DNA of 64,000 nt, taken from the NCBI RefSeq assembly GCF_900141855.1, contig NZ_FQYU01000001.1, positions 903,402 through 967,401 on the forward strand. Reading direction: 5' to 3'. The position numbers were made by a program, and so were the translations under genes. The notes beneath the pieces are model-generated. The model was not told the DNA's origin, ran no database searches, and saw only the letters and a program-made list of their open reading frames with translations. This DNA comes from Pseudozobellia thermophila (GTDB taxonomy: Bacteria; Bacteroidota; Bacteroidia; Flavobacteriales; Flavobacteriaceae). Positions 35,659 to 45,015 of the stretch are shown here, one piece after another. The stretch's first letter is position 1; every line of letters begins with the position of its first letter.

Positions 35659-36331
35659 CGGAAAGGGGTTGATTGGTTTTTCTATTGCTGAATACAATCA
35701 GTGTAAAATCACCGGAAGGCTCTATCATTTTAACCCTTTCAACCTCCCCAAGTTCGTTGAAGGTAATGTGAAAGGCGCTGATAAATTCCGAGAATTGGGG
35801 GTCTTTGGGCATGAAGTGCACCAGGCTTTTGCCGCTGTCATTGAAAAAGGACATGTCGAATTGTTCGGCATCGAACATATCGCCGCTGATACTGGCGGCT
35901 ATCAAATGGTTGAGCCGTTCAAACAGCTTATTTCCACTTACATCGATATTGCTCTTGTTGCCTTCATCGTCGATGTAAAGGGTTTGGTTCTTGAATACAA
36001 TGGAATAGGCGTAGGGTTTTACATATTGCCATTTTACCTGGTCGGGAGCCCTAAAAGCGAGCTTTCCGCTAGATTCGATGTCGTTGGATAGAAAGTCCAA
36101 ATGCTTGTACTGGGTAAAGTCGCTGGTAATCGTTCGGGTGTTGTTCGCGAGCGACTTCACTTTTGCCTTCAAAGCCTCGGATTCGGTGGCCGACATTTTC
36201 GTTTGGCCTAGGGCCAAGGTTGCAAAGAGCACGAAAAATACCAAAATGGCGGGGCTTCCGTATTTCTTGTTTAAAGGGAAGGAAAGGCGTGGAGCCGGCC
36301 GTCCTTCAAGATAAAAGCTAAATCTATGCAT
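35639..36331 (-). CDS. LolA-like lipoprotein/lipid carrier
   Basis: 230 residues. A hydrophobic segment at 29-42 (AILVFFVLFATLALGQ) serves as the signal, after an unusually long N-terminus. The mature part follows the LolA pattern: TITSDFTQYKHLDFLSN, SSGKLAFRAPDQVKWQYVKPYAYSIVF, then the LYIDDEG hairpin. LolA carries lipidated cargo across the periplasm. In aryl polyene loci a dedicated LolA-like protein is thought to move the pigment lipid to the outer membrane. It overlaps both neighbours. Confidence 0.87.
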   Translation of the reverse strand: MHRFSFYLEGRPAPRLSFPLNKKYGSPAILVFFVLFATLALGQTKMSATESEALKAKVKSLANNTRTITSDFTQYKHLDFLSNDIESSGKLAFRAPDQVKWQYVKPYAYSIVFKNQTLYIDDEGNKSNIDVSGNKLFERLNHLIAASISGDMFDAEQFDMSFFNDSGKSLVHFMPKDPQFSEFISAFHITFNELGEVERVKMIEPSGDFTLIVFSNRKTNQPLSDAHFAQ

Positions 36332-37112
36332 AGGCGTTGATTCCCAACAATTGGTCGGCAGTGACCGATTGAAGATTTTTCTCTTGCAAAAATACCAATA
36401 ACCGTTCCAAAACGGCTACCGATTTTGCACTGGTGTCGTGTAAAAGGATAATGTCTCCTTTGGAGACCTTCGACGTAATACGCTTTAGCACCATGTTTTC
36501 GGTACGCGCCGTGGTATCCAAGGAACGTACGTTCCATCCTATGGATTGTAGGTCGAGGTCTTTTACCGCTTTTTCAATGGAGGGGTTGGTAACCCCGAAG
36601 GTGGGGCGGTACATATCCATGGTCAATCCTGTAAGGTCTTTTACGATGGCCTTGGCGCGCTCCAGTTCCGATTTGACCTCCTCGGTATTATAAAATCCGA
36701 ACGCCCTCGAATGGCTATAGGTGTGGTTGCCTACGGTATGCCCTTCGGCGATGGTCCTTTTCAACAGTTCGGGGTGCCTTTCCATTTTATGGCCCACACA
36801 AAAAAAAGTGGCCTTGGCCCCATACTTTTTCAAGAGGTCGAGTACTTGTGGGGTGAATTCGGGGTCGGGTCCGTCATCAAAGGTGATCGCCACCCAATTG
36901 TCGGCCACTTGTTTGTTGCAATGCAGTGATTTGAGGTGAAAATCCCACCGTATAAAAAAAGAGCCGCACAAGGTAATTAAAAACCAAGCCAAGATGACAA
37001 GGGCATATACGTACCAAGGTACAACGATAAAGGTATTAAGGACCACCAAGACAATAAGCAAGATTACCGTCGTGGGATAAACGACTCTCCGTGTAACAAT
37101 GTGGCCTAGCAT
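36324..37112 (-). CDS. Polysaccharide deacetylase family protein (NodB domain)
   Basis: 262 residues. Two membrane segments lie at the N-terminus (residues about 10-55). The NodB homology domain follows with its motifs: ITFDDGPD (catalytic and metal Asp), HTYSH (metal His pair), RPTFG and DIILLHD. It should be a metal-dependent deacetylase of carbohydrate esterase family 4, facing the periplasm. Why it sits in a pigment operon is not clear; it might remove an acyl group from a sugar or lipid intermediate. It overlaps the ketosynthase-like gene by 7 bp and lolA by 8 bp. Confidence 0.9.
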   Translation of the reverse strand: MLGHIVTRRVVYPTTVILLIVLVVLNTFIVVPWYVYALVILAWFLITLCGSFFIRWDFHLKSLHCNKQVADNWVAITFDDGPDPEFTPQVLDLLKKYGAKATFFCVGHKMERHPELLKRTIAEGHTVGNHTYSHSRAFGFYNTEEVKSELERAKAIVKDLTGLTMDMYRPTFGVTNPSIEKAVKDLDLQSIGWNVRSLDTTARTENMVLKRITSKVSKGDIILLHDTSAKSVAVLERLLVFLQEKNLQSVTADQLLGINAYA

Positions 37113-38176
37113 TTTTTGAGAAGCATGAGGCTATGGTTCTCCCCCCTGTATTGGTTATAGATCAGAACGGTTTCGAAGGTAACGCGGTGTAGGTCGTTCA
37201 GTTTTACCGGATCGGGAATCCTTTGGTGTTTCAATATTTTGTTGGCCACCCAAAACCCAAAGCCCGAGGCGGTATCGAATTCGCCCGATAGGTGTTTGAA
37301 ATAGGCTTGTGGGGTTTCGCTGAAGGGGCCTTTGGCCAAAATGTCGTAATACCCGTCAAATTCTACGTCGCCGTTGTAGCCCAGTACAATCAGGTCGATA
37401 GCCTTCTCCGTTAAACCCTGTTCTTTCAAGAAATTGCCCACATTGTCGCCCAATTGCCCCGGCGATAGCGTATTAAAGGTTTTTAGTGCCATTAATTCGG
37501 CGTAGCACGAGGTTCTCTTTTGGTTGGAAAGCACAAAAAAATGGGCCCCTTCCGAAAAAACGGCCCCCGAGGTGCCCGATTTTAAGACCGACATGGTATC
37601 GACGGGCTCTTCCTTAATATGTCCGATAAGGCGATGCGTACTTACGTGGTGGTCTACCAGTTCATCTACGCCGCCTACTAGAATTGTCCGGGCTTCGTTT
37701 TGTTCCAATTGCATTTTGGCGTCAAGTACGGCCGATTCGAAGGAAACGGCCGAATGTACATAGGTAAAATTGTACCCCTTGCAACCGATGCCCAGGGCAA
37801 TTTGGCCGGCGACCGTATTGTGCGATGACTGGATGAACCGTGTTGGGGTCAAAAATTGTTCGTTATTGTCGATAATATCGCTGACGAACTTTTCCGAATC
37901 GCCAATGCAGCCCAGTCCGGTCCCAACAATAATGGCATCGATTTCATTTTCATCTACTCCGGCTCCTTGCATGGCGTTTTTGGCACTTACCGTACTCATT
38001 TTAATGCCCTTGGCCATCCTCCGTGCCGCTGCCGGTGGTATATAGTCTTTGTAGTTGGGGGCCACTACGGCCAGCACGGTGTCGGAGCGCTGCTCAATGT
38101 TTTCCAAAAAACCATCGTCAAAGGTTTTCTGGGCAGAGACCGAACCGACGCTATTGATGTAGACGGATTTTTTCAT
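37106..38176 (-). CDS. Chain-length-factor-like ketosynthase without catalytic residues
   Basis: 356 residues of the thiolase fold, resembling type II polyketide chain-length factors and the ApeC partner of aryl polyene systems. The nucleophile position reads YVHSAVSF, with Ala where active enzymes have Cys. The first His motif reads GYNGDVEFD instead of NAHGTxxxxND, and the second reads SGEFDTASG instead of TGHTLAAAG. All three catalytic residues are therefore lost. It overlaps the active ketosynthase upstream by 4 bp (ATGA), supporting a heterodimer. The frame extends 34 codons further, but ATG 38176 fits. Confidence 0.88.
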   Translation of the reverse strand: MKKSVYINSVGSVSAQKTFDDGFLENIEQRSDTVLAVVAPNYKDYIPPAAARRMAKGIKMSTVSAKNAMQGAGVDENEIDAIIVGTGLGCIGDSEKFVSDIIDNNEQFLTPTRFIQSSHNTVAGQIALGIGCKGYNFTYVHSAVSFESAVLDAKMQLEQNEARTILVGGVDELVDHHVSTHRLIGHIKEEPVDTMSVLKSGTSGAVFSEGAHFFVLSNQKRTSCYAELMALKTFNTLSPGQLGDNVGNFLKEQGLTEKAIDLIVLGYNGDVEFDGYYDILAKGPFSETPQAYFKHLSGEFDTASGFGFWVANKILKHQRIPDPVKLNDLHRVTFETVLIYNQYRGENHSLMLLKKC

Positions 38177-39372
38177 GCCTCTTTTGAAAATATTAATGTT
38201 GAGCAATTGCCGCCGAAACCAAAGGAGTTGGAAAGTACGGTGCCCAGTTTTTTCTTTTTGAGTTCCGTAACCGGGCAAATGCCGAACTCTTGCATGGGCG
38301 TTTTAAAATTCAGGTTGGGGAATATCGTATCGTTTTGCAGTGCCAATACCGAATAAACGGCCTCTACGGCGCCTGCGGCCGCAAGCGTGTGGCCGGTAAA
38401 GGCCTTGGTAGAGCTGAAATGGGGCACTTTTTTGTCGAAGACCCTGATCAGGGCCCGCCCTTCCGAAAGGTCGTTGTTCGGGGTGGCCGTACCGTGGGCA
38501 TTTATGTAGTCGATGTCCTCGGGCTTCATTCCGGCAACCTGCAGGGCCTTTTCCATGGCCAAGACGGCACCATCGCCGTTTTCTGAGGATGCGGTTTGGT
38601 GAAAGGCATCGTTGGCATTGCCATAGCCCTTAACATAGCCCAGTACATTTTTCTTGTTTTTTTCGACCATCGCATCCGACTCCAGAACCAGATAGGCTGC
38701 CGCCTCCCCTAAATTTAGCCCTTTTCGGTCGTTGTCGAATGGCGTGTTGTAGGTATCCGACAATATCATTAGGGTTTTGAAGCCGTTGATGGTAAATTTT
38801 GAAAGGCTGTCGGTTCCGCCGACGATGACCCGGTCGAGTTGCCCCGATTGGATCATACGCGCCCCCAACATAATGGTGTTTGCCGATGAGGAACAAGCCG
38901 TGCTGATCGTGGTAACGAAGCTTTCCTTCAGCCCTAGGTGCTTGGCGATTTTGTTGGTAGAATCACCGGCATGAAGACCGGTAATGTGCTGGCGTACGCT
39001 CGGGTTTTCGGGGTAGTCGTAAAAATATTGCTCCGACTTGTCCATGCCGCCGACGGTCGTGCCCGATATAAAACCGGTCCTGACCTCGTTAATGTCGGAA
39101 ATACCTGCTTCGGCCAAGGCTTCCTGGGCGGCGACCGTACCGATCAAAACGGTGCGCGACCATTGGTTTTCGGCAATGTCCAACCTTTGCTCCAATTGGG
39201 TATTGGTCTCCCCGATTTCGCCGACCATGATATCGTCTTTATGGATGGTGTCGATTTGCGAGATCTTTGAGATACCGATTTTGTTAGAGGTAAGCGACGT
39301 AAAATTTTCCGCAACATTGTTTCCAATGGCGGAAATGATACCCATACCGGTTATTGCTACCCCTTTGCCCAT
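38173..39372 (-). CDS. 3-oxoacyl-ACP synthase (KAS II-like, aryl polyene elongation)
   Basis: 399 residues with a complete ketosynthase site: C160 (STACSSS), His in NAHGTATPNND, His in KAFTGHTLAAAG, and a closing SNSFGFGG loop. It should condense malonyl-ACP with the growing aryl polyenoyl chain. The adjacent chain-length-factor-like gene is its likely partner, as in the ApeO/ApeC pair. ACP lies 36 bp upstream in the operon. Confidence 0.93.
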   Translation of the reverse strand: MGKGVAITGMGIISAIGNNVAENFTSLTSNKIGISKISQIDTIHKDDIMVGEIGETNTQLEQRLDIAENQWSRTVLIGTVAAQEALAEAGISDINEVRTGFISGTTVGGMDKSEQYFYDYPENPSVRQHITGLHAGDSTNKIAKHLGLKESFVTTISTACSSSANTIMLGARMIQSGQLDRVIVGGTDSLSKFTINGFKTLMILSDTYNTPFDNDRKGLNLGEAAAYLVLESDAMVEKNKKNVLGYVKGYGNANDAFHQTASSENGDGAVLAMEKALQVAGMKPEDIDYINAHGTATPNNDLSEGRALIRVFDKKVPHFSSTKAFTGHTLAAAGAVEAVYSVLALQNDTIFPNLNFKTPMQEFGICPVTELKKKKLGTVLSNSFGFGGNCSTLIFSKEA

Positions 39373-39408
39373 TGTTGTTTTTTACGGAACTGGAACCCTG
39401 AAAGAACC

Positions 39409-39666
39409 TTATCGGCTTCTATTTTCTTCGATATAGGCCGCCATGGTCTGAACCGATTCGAAAATCTTACGGCCTTCCTTGGGGTCGGCAAGCTTAATGC
39501 CGTAATCCTTATCAAGCATTACGATCAGTTCAAGGGCATCGATGGAATCGAGTCCCAAGCCTTCGCCAAAGAGCGGGTCATTGTCCTGAATCTCATCTAC
39601 GGCAACATCCTCTAGGTTCAGTTGCTCTATGATTTTCTCCTTCAATTCTTGTTTTAACTCACTCAT
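39409..39666 (-). CDS. Acyl carrier protein
   Basis: 85 residues. The phosphopantetheine site is S41 in GLGLDSIDALEL. Helices and acidic composition are typical of ACP. It should carry the growing polyene. It overlaps the ketosynthase-like gene upstream by 4 bp. It differs from the second ACP at 50488 by the longer KEGRKIFES loop, so each may serve a different branch. Confidence 0.93.
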   Translation of the reverse strand: MSELKQELKEKIIEQLNLEDVAVDEIQDNDPLFGEGLGLDSIDALELIVMLDKDYGIKLADPKEGRKIFESVQTMAAYIEENRSR

Positions 39667-40331
39667 TGGGTAAAATATAATCTGGTTATTTCTTCTATTT
39701 TGTGCTTATCGTCACCTTTGGGGGAAACTATATATAAAAAAGCGTCGTAATCGTCGCCTTCAACATCGACCCATCCACAGAGTACGGCATCGGCCTTTTT
39801 ATGGTTTATGAGGCTCTTGCTGTAATGCCATAAATGATCAGCATTGAATTTGTCAAAGATAAAAAAACTATTTTCAGAATAGAGTTTATGTCTTATGCTA
39901 ATTTCACCGATACAAATATTGGGCAAGGTGTATACGAAAACGGCCGGACTCGGATAAAAATTGTCCGGGTCGTCGATCGACTCTTGGTACCTTCGGTCGG
40001 TGTCGAGGCTCGAGGCTCTATTTGACAATACCACGGCCATGTTTTCTTCTTCGTTTACAGGGCGTCCGCTGTTTTTTAAAAGGACATCTGCGGCCATAAA
40101 GGCCAATTTGCTCAGTTTGTCCATCTTAAAAAACTTCGGGTAATCGGTCTCGAAATGCTGATATACCGATTTTATAAAACTGGCAAAGTCCGGTTTTTTT
40201 TCAGTAAAAAGGGGTTCGCCGTTCAGTAGAACGCGGTTGTTTTTTATATGGCAGTAGCCTTCGATAAAGTAATCGGTATTCAAAACGTCGTTATCTTTTT
40301 TTACACACGAGCATCGTATGAAATTCGCCAA
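39663..40331 (-). CDS. Half-length ketosynthase-like protein
   Basis: 222 residues resembling only the N-terminal half of a ketosynthase. KLSKLAFMAADVLLKNSG, AVVLSNRASSLDTD, SPAVFVYTLPNICIGEISIRHKL and ADAVLCGWVDVEGD fit the fold in order. The nucleophile Cys is absent (FFIFDKFNAD in its place) and there is no His-containing half. Short ketosynthase-like genes of this kind recur in flexirubin/aryl polyene loci; the role is unknown, perhaps structural. The ATG lies 41 bp inside the methyltransferase gene. An in-frame TTG 17 codons later would reduce but not quite remove the overlap. Confidence 0.8.
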   Translation of the reverse strand: MANFIRCSCVKKDNDVLNTDYFIEGYCHIKNNRVLLNGEPLFTEKKPDFASFIKSVYQHFETDYPKFFKMDKLSKLAFMAADVLLKNSGRPVNEEENMAVVLSNRASSLDTDRRYQESIDDPDNFYPSPAVFVYTLPNICIGEISIRHKLYSENSFFIFDKFNADHLWHYSKSLINHKKADAVLCGWVDVEGDDYDAFLYIVSPKGDDKHKIEEITRLYFTQ

Positions 40332-41355
40332 TGGGCAAGTCCTCTTTGACGGTAAGTCCAGCTTTTGTCGCCAAATCTATAAATTCCGTGGCCTTGTACA
40401 TTTTACTATTGCCATTGGCCATGGCGGTAAAGTATAGCGAGGTCGCTTCGAGGGTAAATCGGGCATTATCGAACTTTTGGCGATCGGTATAGGTTTCTAT
40501 AATGATCAATTCCGTGTTTTCGTTCATGGCGGCCACACAGGTTTTCAATATGTGGAGTATCTCTTCCTTTGAAAAACAATCCAGGAACTGGCTCATCCAT
40601 AGGGTGTCGGCACCGGTGGGAATCTCGTTTTTACCCGATAGCCAATCGATCTGTTCCCCGGTGATACGGCCTTCGAATCCGTTGTTCTTGGCGTTTTCCA
40701 GCGCTTTGGCCAATTGCCCGGGCAAGTCGAATATTTTGACTGCCACCTCAGGGTCGTATTGGGCGCAGAGAACGGCAAACTTGCCCGTGTTCCCGCCAAT
40801 ATCGAAAAGGGTTTTGGGCCGATGGCGAAAAACGATGGGCAGGGCCTCTTCAAAAATCTCGTCCGAATAAAAATGGTCGAAGGCGAACCACGAGTCCTGT
40901 ACCCTGTCGGGCAGCTGCGATAGGCCTTCGTATACCGTTGTCCACGGGCCAAGCTCTTTTAAACCTGCGGGTTTGCCGGTGGTAATGGCCTCGTTCAGGT
41001 GGTAGAGGCCTTGGTAGCACACGTCTTGGGTGAAATTGAGGTTGGCCTCGGTCATTTTGTTATAGTTCAAAAAGTAGCCGATCTTGGTCAGGTCGTAGTT
41101 GCCTTCCCCGTCTTTGCTTACGATATCCGAGCTTTCCGCAATCTCCAGTAAAACGCTCAATCCGTATTCGGTTAGACCGAGGGCTTCTGCCATGGCTTTT
41201 TGGGTGGTCGCCCCTTCCTCCCGGCTATGTTCAAAGATATAGTCCAAAATACCAAGCTTCCGTAAAGAGACCGTCGTTTGAAACACAAAGGGGGCAAAAG
41301 CAATCTTTTGGGCTTCTTCGAGCGCTTGGATAGCCTTGATAGGTTTTTTGGCCAT
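40291..41355 (-). CDS. SAM-dependent methyltransferase (O-methyltransferase type)
   Basis: 354 residues. The N-terminal winged-helix dimerisation domain (AQKIAFAPFVFQTTVSLRKLGILDYI) and a Rossmann SAM-binding domain with LFDIGGNTGKFAV (near 190) match the PF00891-type small-molecule methyltransferases. The usual catalytic His is not obvious. In the pigment pathway it could methylate the aryl ring; flexirubin itself carries a ring methyl group, and aryl polyenes often carry ring methyl or methoxy groups. The exact position is inference. Confidence 0.86.
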   Translation of the reverse strand: MAKKPIKAIQALEEAQKIAFAPFVFQTTVSLRKLGILDYIFEHSREEGATTQKAMAEALGLTEYGLSVLLEIAESSDIVSKDGEGNYDLTKIGYFLNYNKMTEANLNFTQDVCYQGLYHLNEAITTGKPAGLKELGPWTTVYEGLSQLPDRVQDSWFAFDHFYSDEIFEEALPIVFRHRPKTLFDIGGNTGKFAVLCAQYDPEVAVKIFDLPGQLAKALENAKNNGFEGRITGEQIDWLSGKNEIPTGADTLWMSQFLDCFSKEEILHILKTCVAAMNENTELIIIETYTDRQKFDNARFTLEATSLYFTAMANGNSKMYKATEFIDLATKAGLTVKEDLPIGEFHTMLVCKKR

Positions 41356-41439
41356 TTTGATCTTTAAATATATTGGAGGGCAAATTTAGGGATATGAACC
41401 CAATTAGAAAACCCTGATTAAATTATTCGCTTTAAGGCG

Positions 41440-42588
41440 CTAACCCTTCATTTTTTTGAAAATGGCCGCCGTATTTGAACCACCGAAGCCCGAAGCGGTT
41501 TTCAGGAAGGTATCGATGGGTTTTGCCGTTGTTTTTTTTATGATGTTCAGTGGGAGGGAAACACCGAGTTCGCGAAACCCTAGGGAGGCGAACAGTGTGT
41601 TTTGGCGCAGTGAGTGCATGCCGATTATGGTTTCCAAAAGGCCGGAAGCCCCCAAGGTATGCCCAAAATAGCCCTTTAGGCTGTTGAGGGGCGCCTTGGC
41701 CAATCCGGCCCGGTCAAAGGCGATGGATTCCATTTCATCGTTGTACTGGGTGGCCGTGCCATGTGCCGAGATGTAGTCGATGTCATCGGCCGAAAGGCGG
41801 GCTTCCCTTAGGGCCGATCGAATGCTCCGGTAAAGTCCCTCACCGGTTCGCGAAGGCCCTGAAATATGGTTGGCGTCGTTGCACGAGCCGTCCCCCAGAA
41901 TTTCTACCGACCCGTCGATCTCGAATTTCGGGTTTTTGGTGATCAGTACGCTGGCGGCCACCTCGCCGATATTGATGCCGGAACGTGTCTTGCAATAGGG
42001 GCGGCACTGTTCGGTGCTCAGGGCCTGAAAGGCGTTGAACCCCGAAATTATGAACGGGGTTACCAAGTCGCCCGCGACCACAAAGACATGGTCGAATTTT
42101 TTCTCGTTGATCAGGCGCTTGGCCACCGATATGGCCATGATTCCCGAAACGCAGGCATTCGATAGTACTATGGGTTCTGTTTTAAACCCGAAGAAATCCT
42201 TGATTTCCTGGGCGAGGGCGGCCAAATAGGCCCTTTCCCTTGGAAAGGCATCCTGGTCGGACAATAGGTCAATGTTGCCCTTCGTCGTCGAGACGATCAA
42301 CCCGACCCGCTCGGTCAACCCGAGTTGCGCAGGGGCGACCGTTCCGTTTAGGGCAAGCAACATCATTTTCTCCAAGCGCGTATATTCCTTTTGTGGGCCA
42401 AGCGCTTCGAATCGCTCTTGCAGCAGGGTTGGGTCTATGAGCGAAGTGTAGAGGGGATGTGGCGCTATTTCGGGATTGTCCACCAATTTGAGTCCGCTCA
42501 CTTCTTGGGAAACACCTTCCACTACGCTGGCACTGTCAAAGCCCAACGACGATATAATGCTGTTATGGGATAGAAATGGATTATTCAT
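41440..42588 (-). CDS. Ketosynthase (KAS I/II-like)
   Basis: 382 residues. C146 (LSNACVSG), His of SAHGTATQYND and His of KGYFGHTLGASG are all present, with a TASGFGGSN C-terminal loop. The N-terminus is shortened relative to FabF and lacks the usual VVITGxG start. It is probably a second active ketosynthase for initiation or a later elongation step, like the extra KS enzymes of aryl polyene clusters. It overlaps the thioesterase by 8 bp. Confidence 0.9.
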   Translation of the reverse strand: MNNPFLSHNSIISSLGFDSASVVEGVSQEVSGLKLVDNPEIAPHPLYTSLIDPTLLQERFEALGPQKEYTRLEKMMLLALNGTVAPAQLGLTERVGLIVSTTKGNIDLLSDQDAFPRERAYLAALAQEIKDFFGFKTEPIVLSNACVSGIMAISVAKRLINEKKFDHVFVVAGDLVTPFIISGFNAFQALSTEQCRPYCKTRSGINIGEVAASVLITKNPKFEIDGSVEILGDGSCNDANHISGPSRTGEGLYRSIRSALREARLSADDIDYISAHGTATQYNDEMESIAFDRAGLAKAPLNSLKGYFGHTLGASGLLETIIGMHSLRQNTLFASLGFRELGVSLPLNIIKKTTAKPIDTFLKTASGFGGSNTAAIFKKMKG

Positions 42589-43018
42589 CTAGCAGGCCGA
42601 CTTTTATTTTCCACTTTCTGAAGAAATCGGGCAAGGTCAATGAGAGTTCGCCCCCCAGTTCTACAAAGACCTGAACGGTTTCCCCTGTACAGACGATTTC
42701 CCCTTGCGGGTTCATGATCTCGTATTTAAAGATCATCTTCGCCGCCGCCGAATCGATATAGGTGGCCTTTACCCTTGCAATATCGCCATAGGCGAGGGGC
42801 AGTTTATGTTCGCATTTGGACGATACGATGGGGGTGGAGTAGTTGTTGGCCTTCTGGTCGAGGTACGAAATGCCGTGGTGCCTGCCAAAGGCTTCACGGG
42901 CATCCTCGAAAAATTGAATATAGTTGCCGTGCCACACAATGCCCAGGGGGTCGCATTCGGAGAAGCGCACCCGTACCTCACTGGTAAAACTTAGTTCCTC
43001 TTTGTGCTTAGACGGCAT
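42581..43018 (-). CDS. Acyl-CoA/ACP thioesterase (4HBT hot-dog)
   Basis: 145 residues. The 4-hydroxybenzoyl-CoA thioesterase motif ECDPLGIVWHGNYIQFFEDAREAF is complete, with catalytic D23. It should release acyl chains from CoA or ACP, a possible chain-release step. Small thioesterases of this type are standard in aryl polyene and flexirubin loci. It overlaps the ABC permease gene by 11 bp. Confidence 0.9.
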   Translation of the reverse strand: MPSKHKEELSFTSEVRVRFSECDPLGIVWHGNYIQFFEDAREAFGRHHGISYLDQKANNYSTPIVSSKCEHKLPLAYGDIARVKATYIDSAAAKMIFKYEIMNPQGEIVCTGETVQVFVELGGELSLTLPDFFRKWKIKVGLLDE

Positions 43019-44279
43019 TTTTTCTTTGGTTATAAATAATGGAAATCGCTGTGGTTATCAAAAAGAACAAAAATAGTAAAGCCAAATCGGGAAACAGTTC
43101 TGTAATGCCCACATTTCTTAAAAATACGTTGTAAAATGCGTTTAGGCCCCAATTCATGGGCGATAGGTTAGATAGGGCCTGCATAAATGCGGGCATGGCA
43201 AAAACGGGCACCCACACCCCGCCCAAGGCGGCCAAAATTACGACAAATGTAGCCCCGAAGGGGGCCGATTGCTCCTGCGATTTGGCTATGGTTCCCAATA
43301 GCAGGCCGAGCCCTACGGCGGCCAGTCCCGCAAAAAATGCCACTAAAAACAAGAGGGGCAATCGGCCCTCGACCTCCAATCTCGGGAGGCCTATTAGCGG
43401 AAACAGAAAAACGCCGACCAGAAGCATAAGGGCGAATTGGATCAGGGCAACGCTGAGAAAGATCACGGTTTTACCACCAAGAACGGTGACATAGGACACG
43501 GGATTGGTACGAAGGCGAACGAAGGTGCCCAAGTTCTTTTCCTTTACCATGTTGATCGATAGGGGCAGGATAATAAAGAAAATGGCAAAAAGTGTCCAGG
43601 CCGGTATATTGTGTTGGGTAGCGTTGGGAATGCTGTTTTTTTCCAAGGTGTCGCCCGGGATGATTTCGGTAAATTTAATAAAGGGCGCGGTATCGAAAAT
43701 TTCTTCCGAGGGGTCGTCGGTCAGTTCTTTTTGAAAGGCCCGATAGATCGTTTGGGTCTCGATCTTTGAGACCATTTGGTCGATTCCGCTTTTGATCGAA
43801 TTGCGAAAGGAAAACTGGGTCGCGGGGTCGAAGTAAAGTTTAACCTCCTTGGTTTCGGGCGTTGATTTCGACAGTGGGCCGTTTTCCCCTTCGATGCCGA
43901 ACTTTTGCAGTAGCCCCTCGACATTTCTGTTTACCTTAAGGTCGAGGTTGCGGGAAAGGTTTTCGGGAATGACCAGGGCCAGCTGGTACGTTCCGTTCCC
44001 GACCAGTTCCTGTGCCTTGGTCTCGTCAGCTTCTTCGACCACTTCGAATTGATCGGAGCCTGCCAAGTTTTGCCGTATGCTTGCCGATACGTTTCCTTGG
44101 TCATAATCAACCAGGAGAATAGGTATTTTTGACTGTTTTAAGGTCTTAAAGGTGGCGTTTTGGATGACCGTTATGGTAATGACCAAGAGCAAGGGCATTA
44201 TAAAGAGGATGGCCAGTCCGCCCGGGTCGCGGGTGAGCAGTAAAAATTCCTTGTATGCCGAGGCCCGAAGTTTATGCAT
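43008..44279 (-). CDS. ABC-2 type transporter permease
   Basis: 423 residues. One N-terminal helix (GGLAILFIMPLLLVITITV) precedes a large extracytoplasmic domain (about 45-225), and five helices follow, the ABC-2/NodJ-DrrB arrangement. It pairs with the ATPase directly upstream (8-bp overlap). Cargo is probably a pigment lipid precursor or product. ATG 44279 was chosen because the upstream Met codons lie deep in the ATPase gene. Confidence 0.9.
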   Translation of the reverse strand: MHKLRASAYKEFLLLTRDPGGLAILFIMPLLLVITITVIQNATFKTLKQSKIPILLVDYDQGNVSASIRQNLAGSDQFEVVEEADETKAQELVGNGTYQLALVIPENLSRNLDLKVNRNVEGLLQKFGIEGENGPLSKSTPETKEVKLYFDPATQFSFRNSIKSGIDQMVSKIETQTIYRAFQKELTDDPSEEIFDTAPFIKFTEIIPGDTLEKNSIPNATQHNIPAWTLFAIFFIILPLSINMVKEKNLGTFVRLRTNPVSYVTVLGGKTVIFLSVALIQFALMLLVGVFLFPLIGLPRLEVEGRLPLLFLVAFFAGLAAVGLGLLLGTIAKSQEQSAPFGATFVVILAALGGVWVPVFAMPAFMQALSNLSPMNWGLNAFYNVFLRNVGITELFPDLALLFLFFLITTAISIIYNQRKNAV

Positions 44280-45015
44280 AATCGCGAAGGGCTTTACCGG
44301 TTTTGGCCAAAAAGACATCTTCGAGGTTTCTGGCATCAACGTGTTCGTCGATCAGGGCGCTAGGTTTGCCCTTGCAGATAATACTTCCCAAATCGATAAT
44401 GGCGATACGTGTACAGAAATGTTCGGCCTCGTTCAAATGGTGCGAGGTGTAAAGAATGGTCGTGCCCTTTTTGTTGAGCTCCTTTAAATAATCGATGATG
44501 GCGTTTTTCGATTGGACATCGACCCCAACGGTGGGCTCGTCGAGAAAAAGCACTTTGGGGGCATGCAGTATGCCCGCGATAAGGTTGATGCGTCTTTTCA
44601 TGCCCCCCGAAAAGGTCTTGATCTTTTTGTCGGCAAATGGGCCCAGGCCCAACACTTCGAGATGGTCGTGTATCTTCGATTTAAGGTGCGCGCCCTTTAG
44701 GCCGTACATGCTGCCGAAGTACCTGAGGTTTTCGTAGGCCGTCAGGGTTGGGTAGAGCGCATATTCCTGGGGTACGATCCCGATAATTTGTTTGAGCTGT
44801 TGGGTATGTTCCCGATAGTTGAGGCCATTGATCGAAAAAGAACCTTTGGTGGGTTTTAGCAGGGAACTCAACATCGAGATTAATGTGGTTTTTCCCGCGC
44901 CGTTGGGTCCTAATATCCCAAACACCTCCTTTTCCCGGATCCTGAGGTCGAGGTTGTGCACTGAAAAGCTTTCAGCCCCCTTGTATTTTTTTGAAAGTTG
45001 ATTTATTTCGATCAT
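44272..45015 (-). CDS. ABC transporter ATP-binding protein
   Basis: 247 residues with Walker A GPNGAGKTT, Q-loop, signature FSGGMKRR and Walker B VLFLDEP followed by the H-loop TSHH. It belongs to the DrrA/ABC-2 exporter family. It powers the adjacent permease and overlaps both neighbouring genes by 4-8 bp. Confidence 0.95.
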   Translation of the reverse strand: MIEINQLSKKYKGAESFSVHNLDLRIREKEVFGILGPNGAGKTTLISMLSSLLKPTKGSFSINGLNYREHTQQLKQIIGIVPQEYALYPTLTAYENLRYFGSMYGLKGAHLKSKIHDHLEVLGLGPFADKKIKTFSGGMKRRINLIAGILHAPKVLFLDEPTVGVDVQSKNAIIDYLKELNKKGTTILYTSHHLNEAEHFCTRIAIIDLGSIICKGKPSALIDEHVDARNLEDVFLAKTGKALRDYA

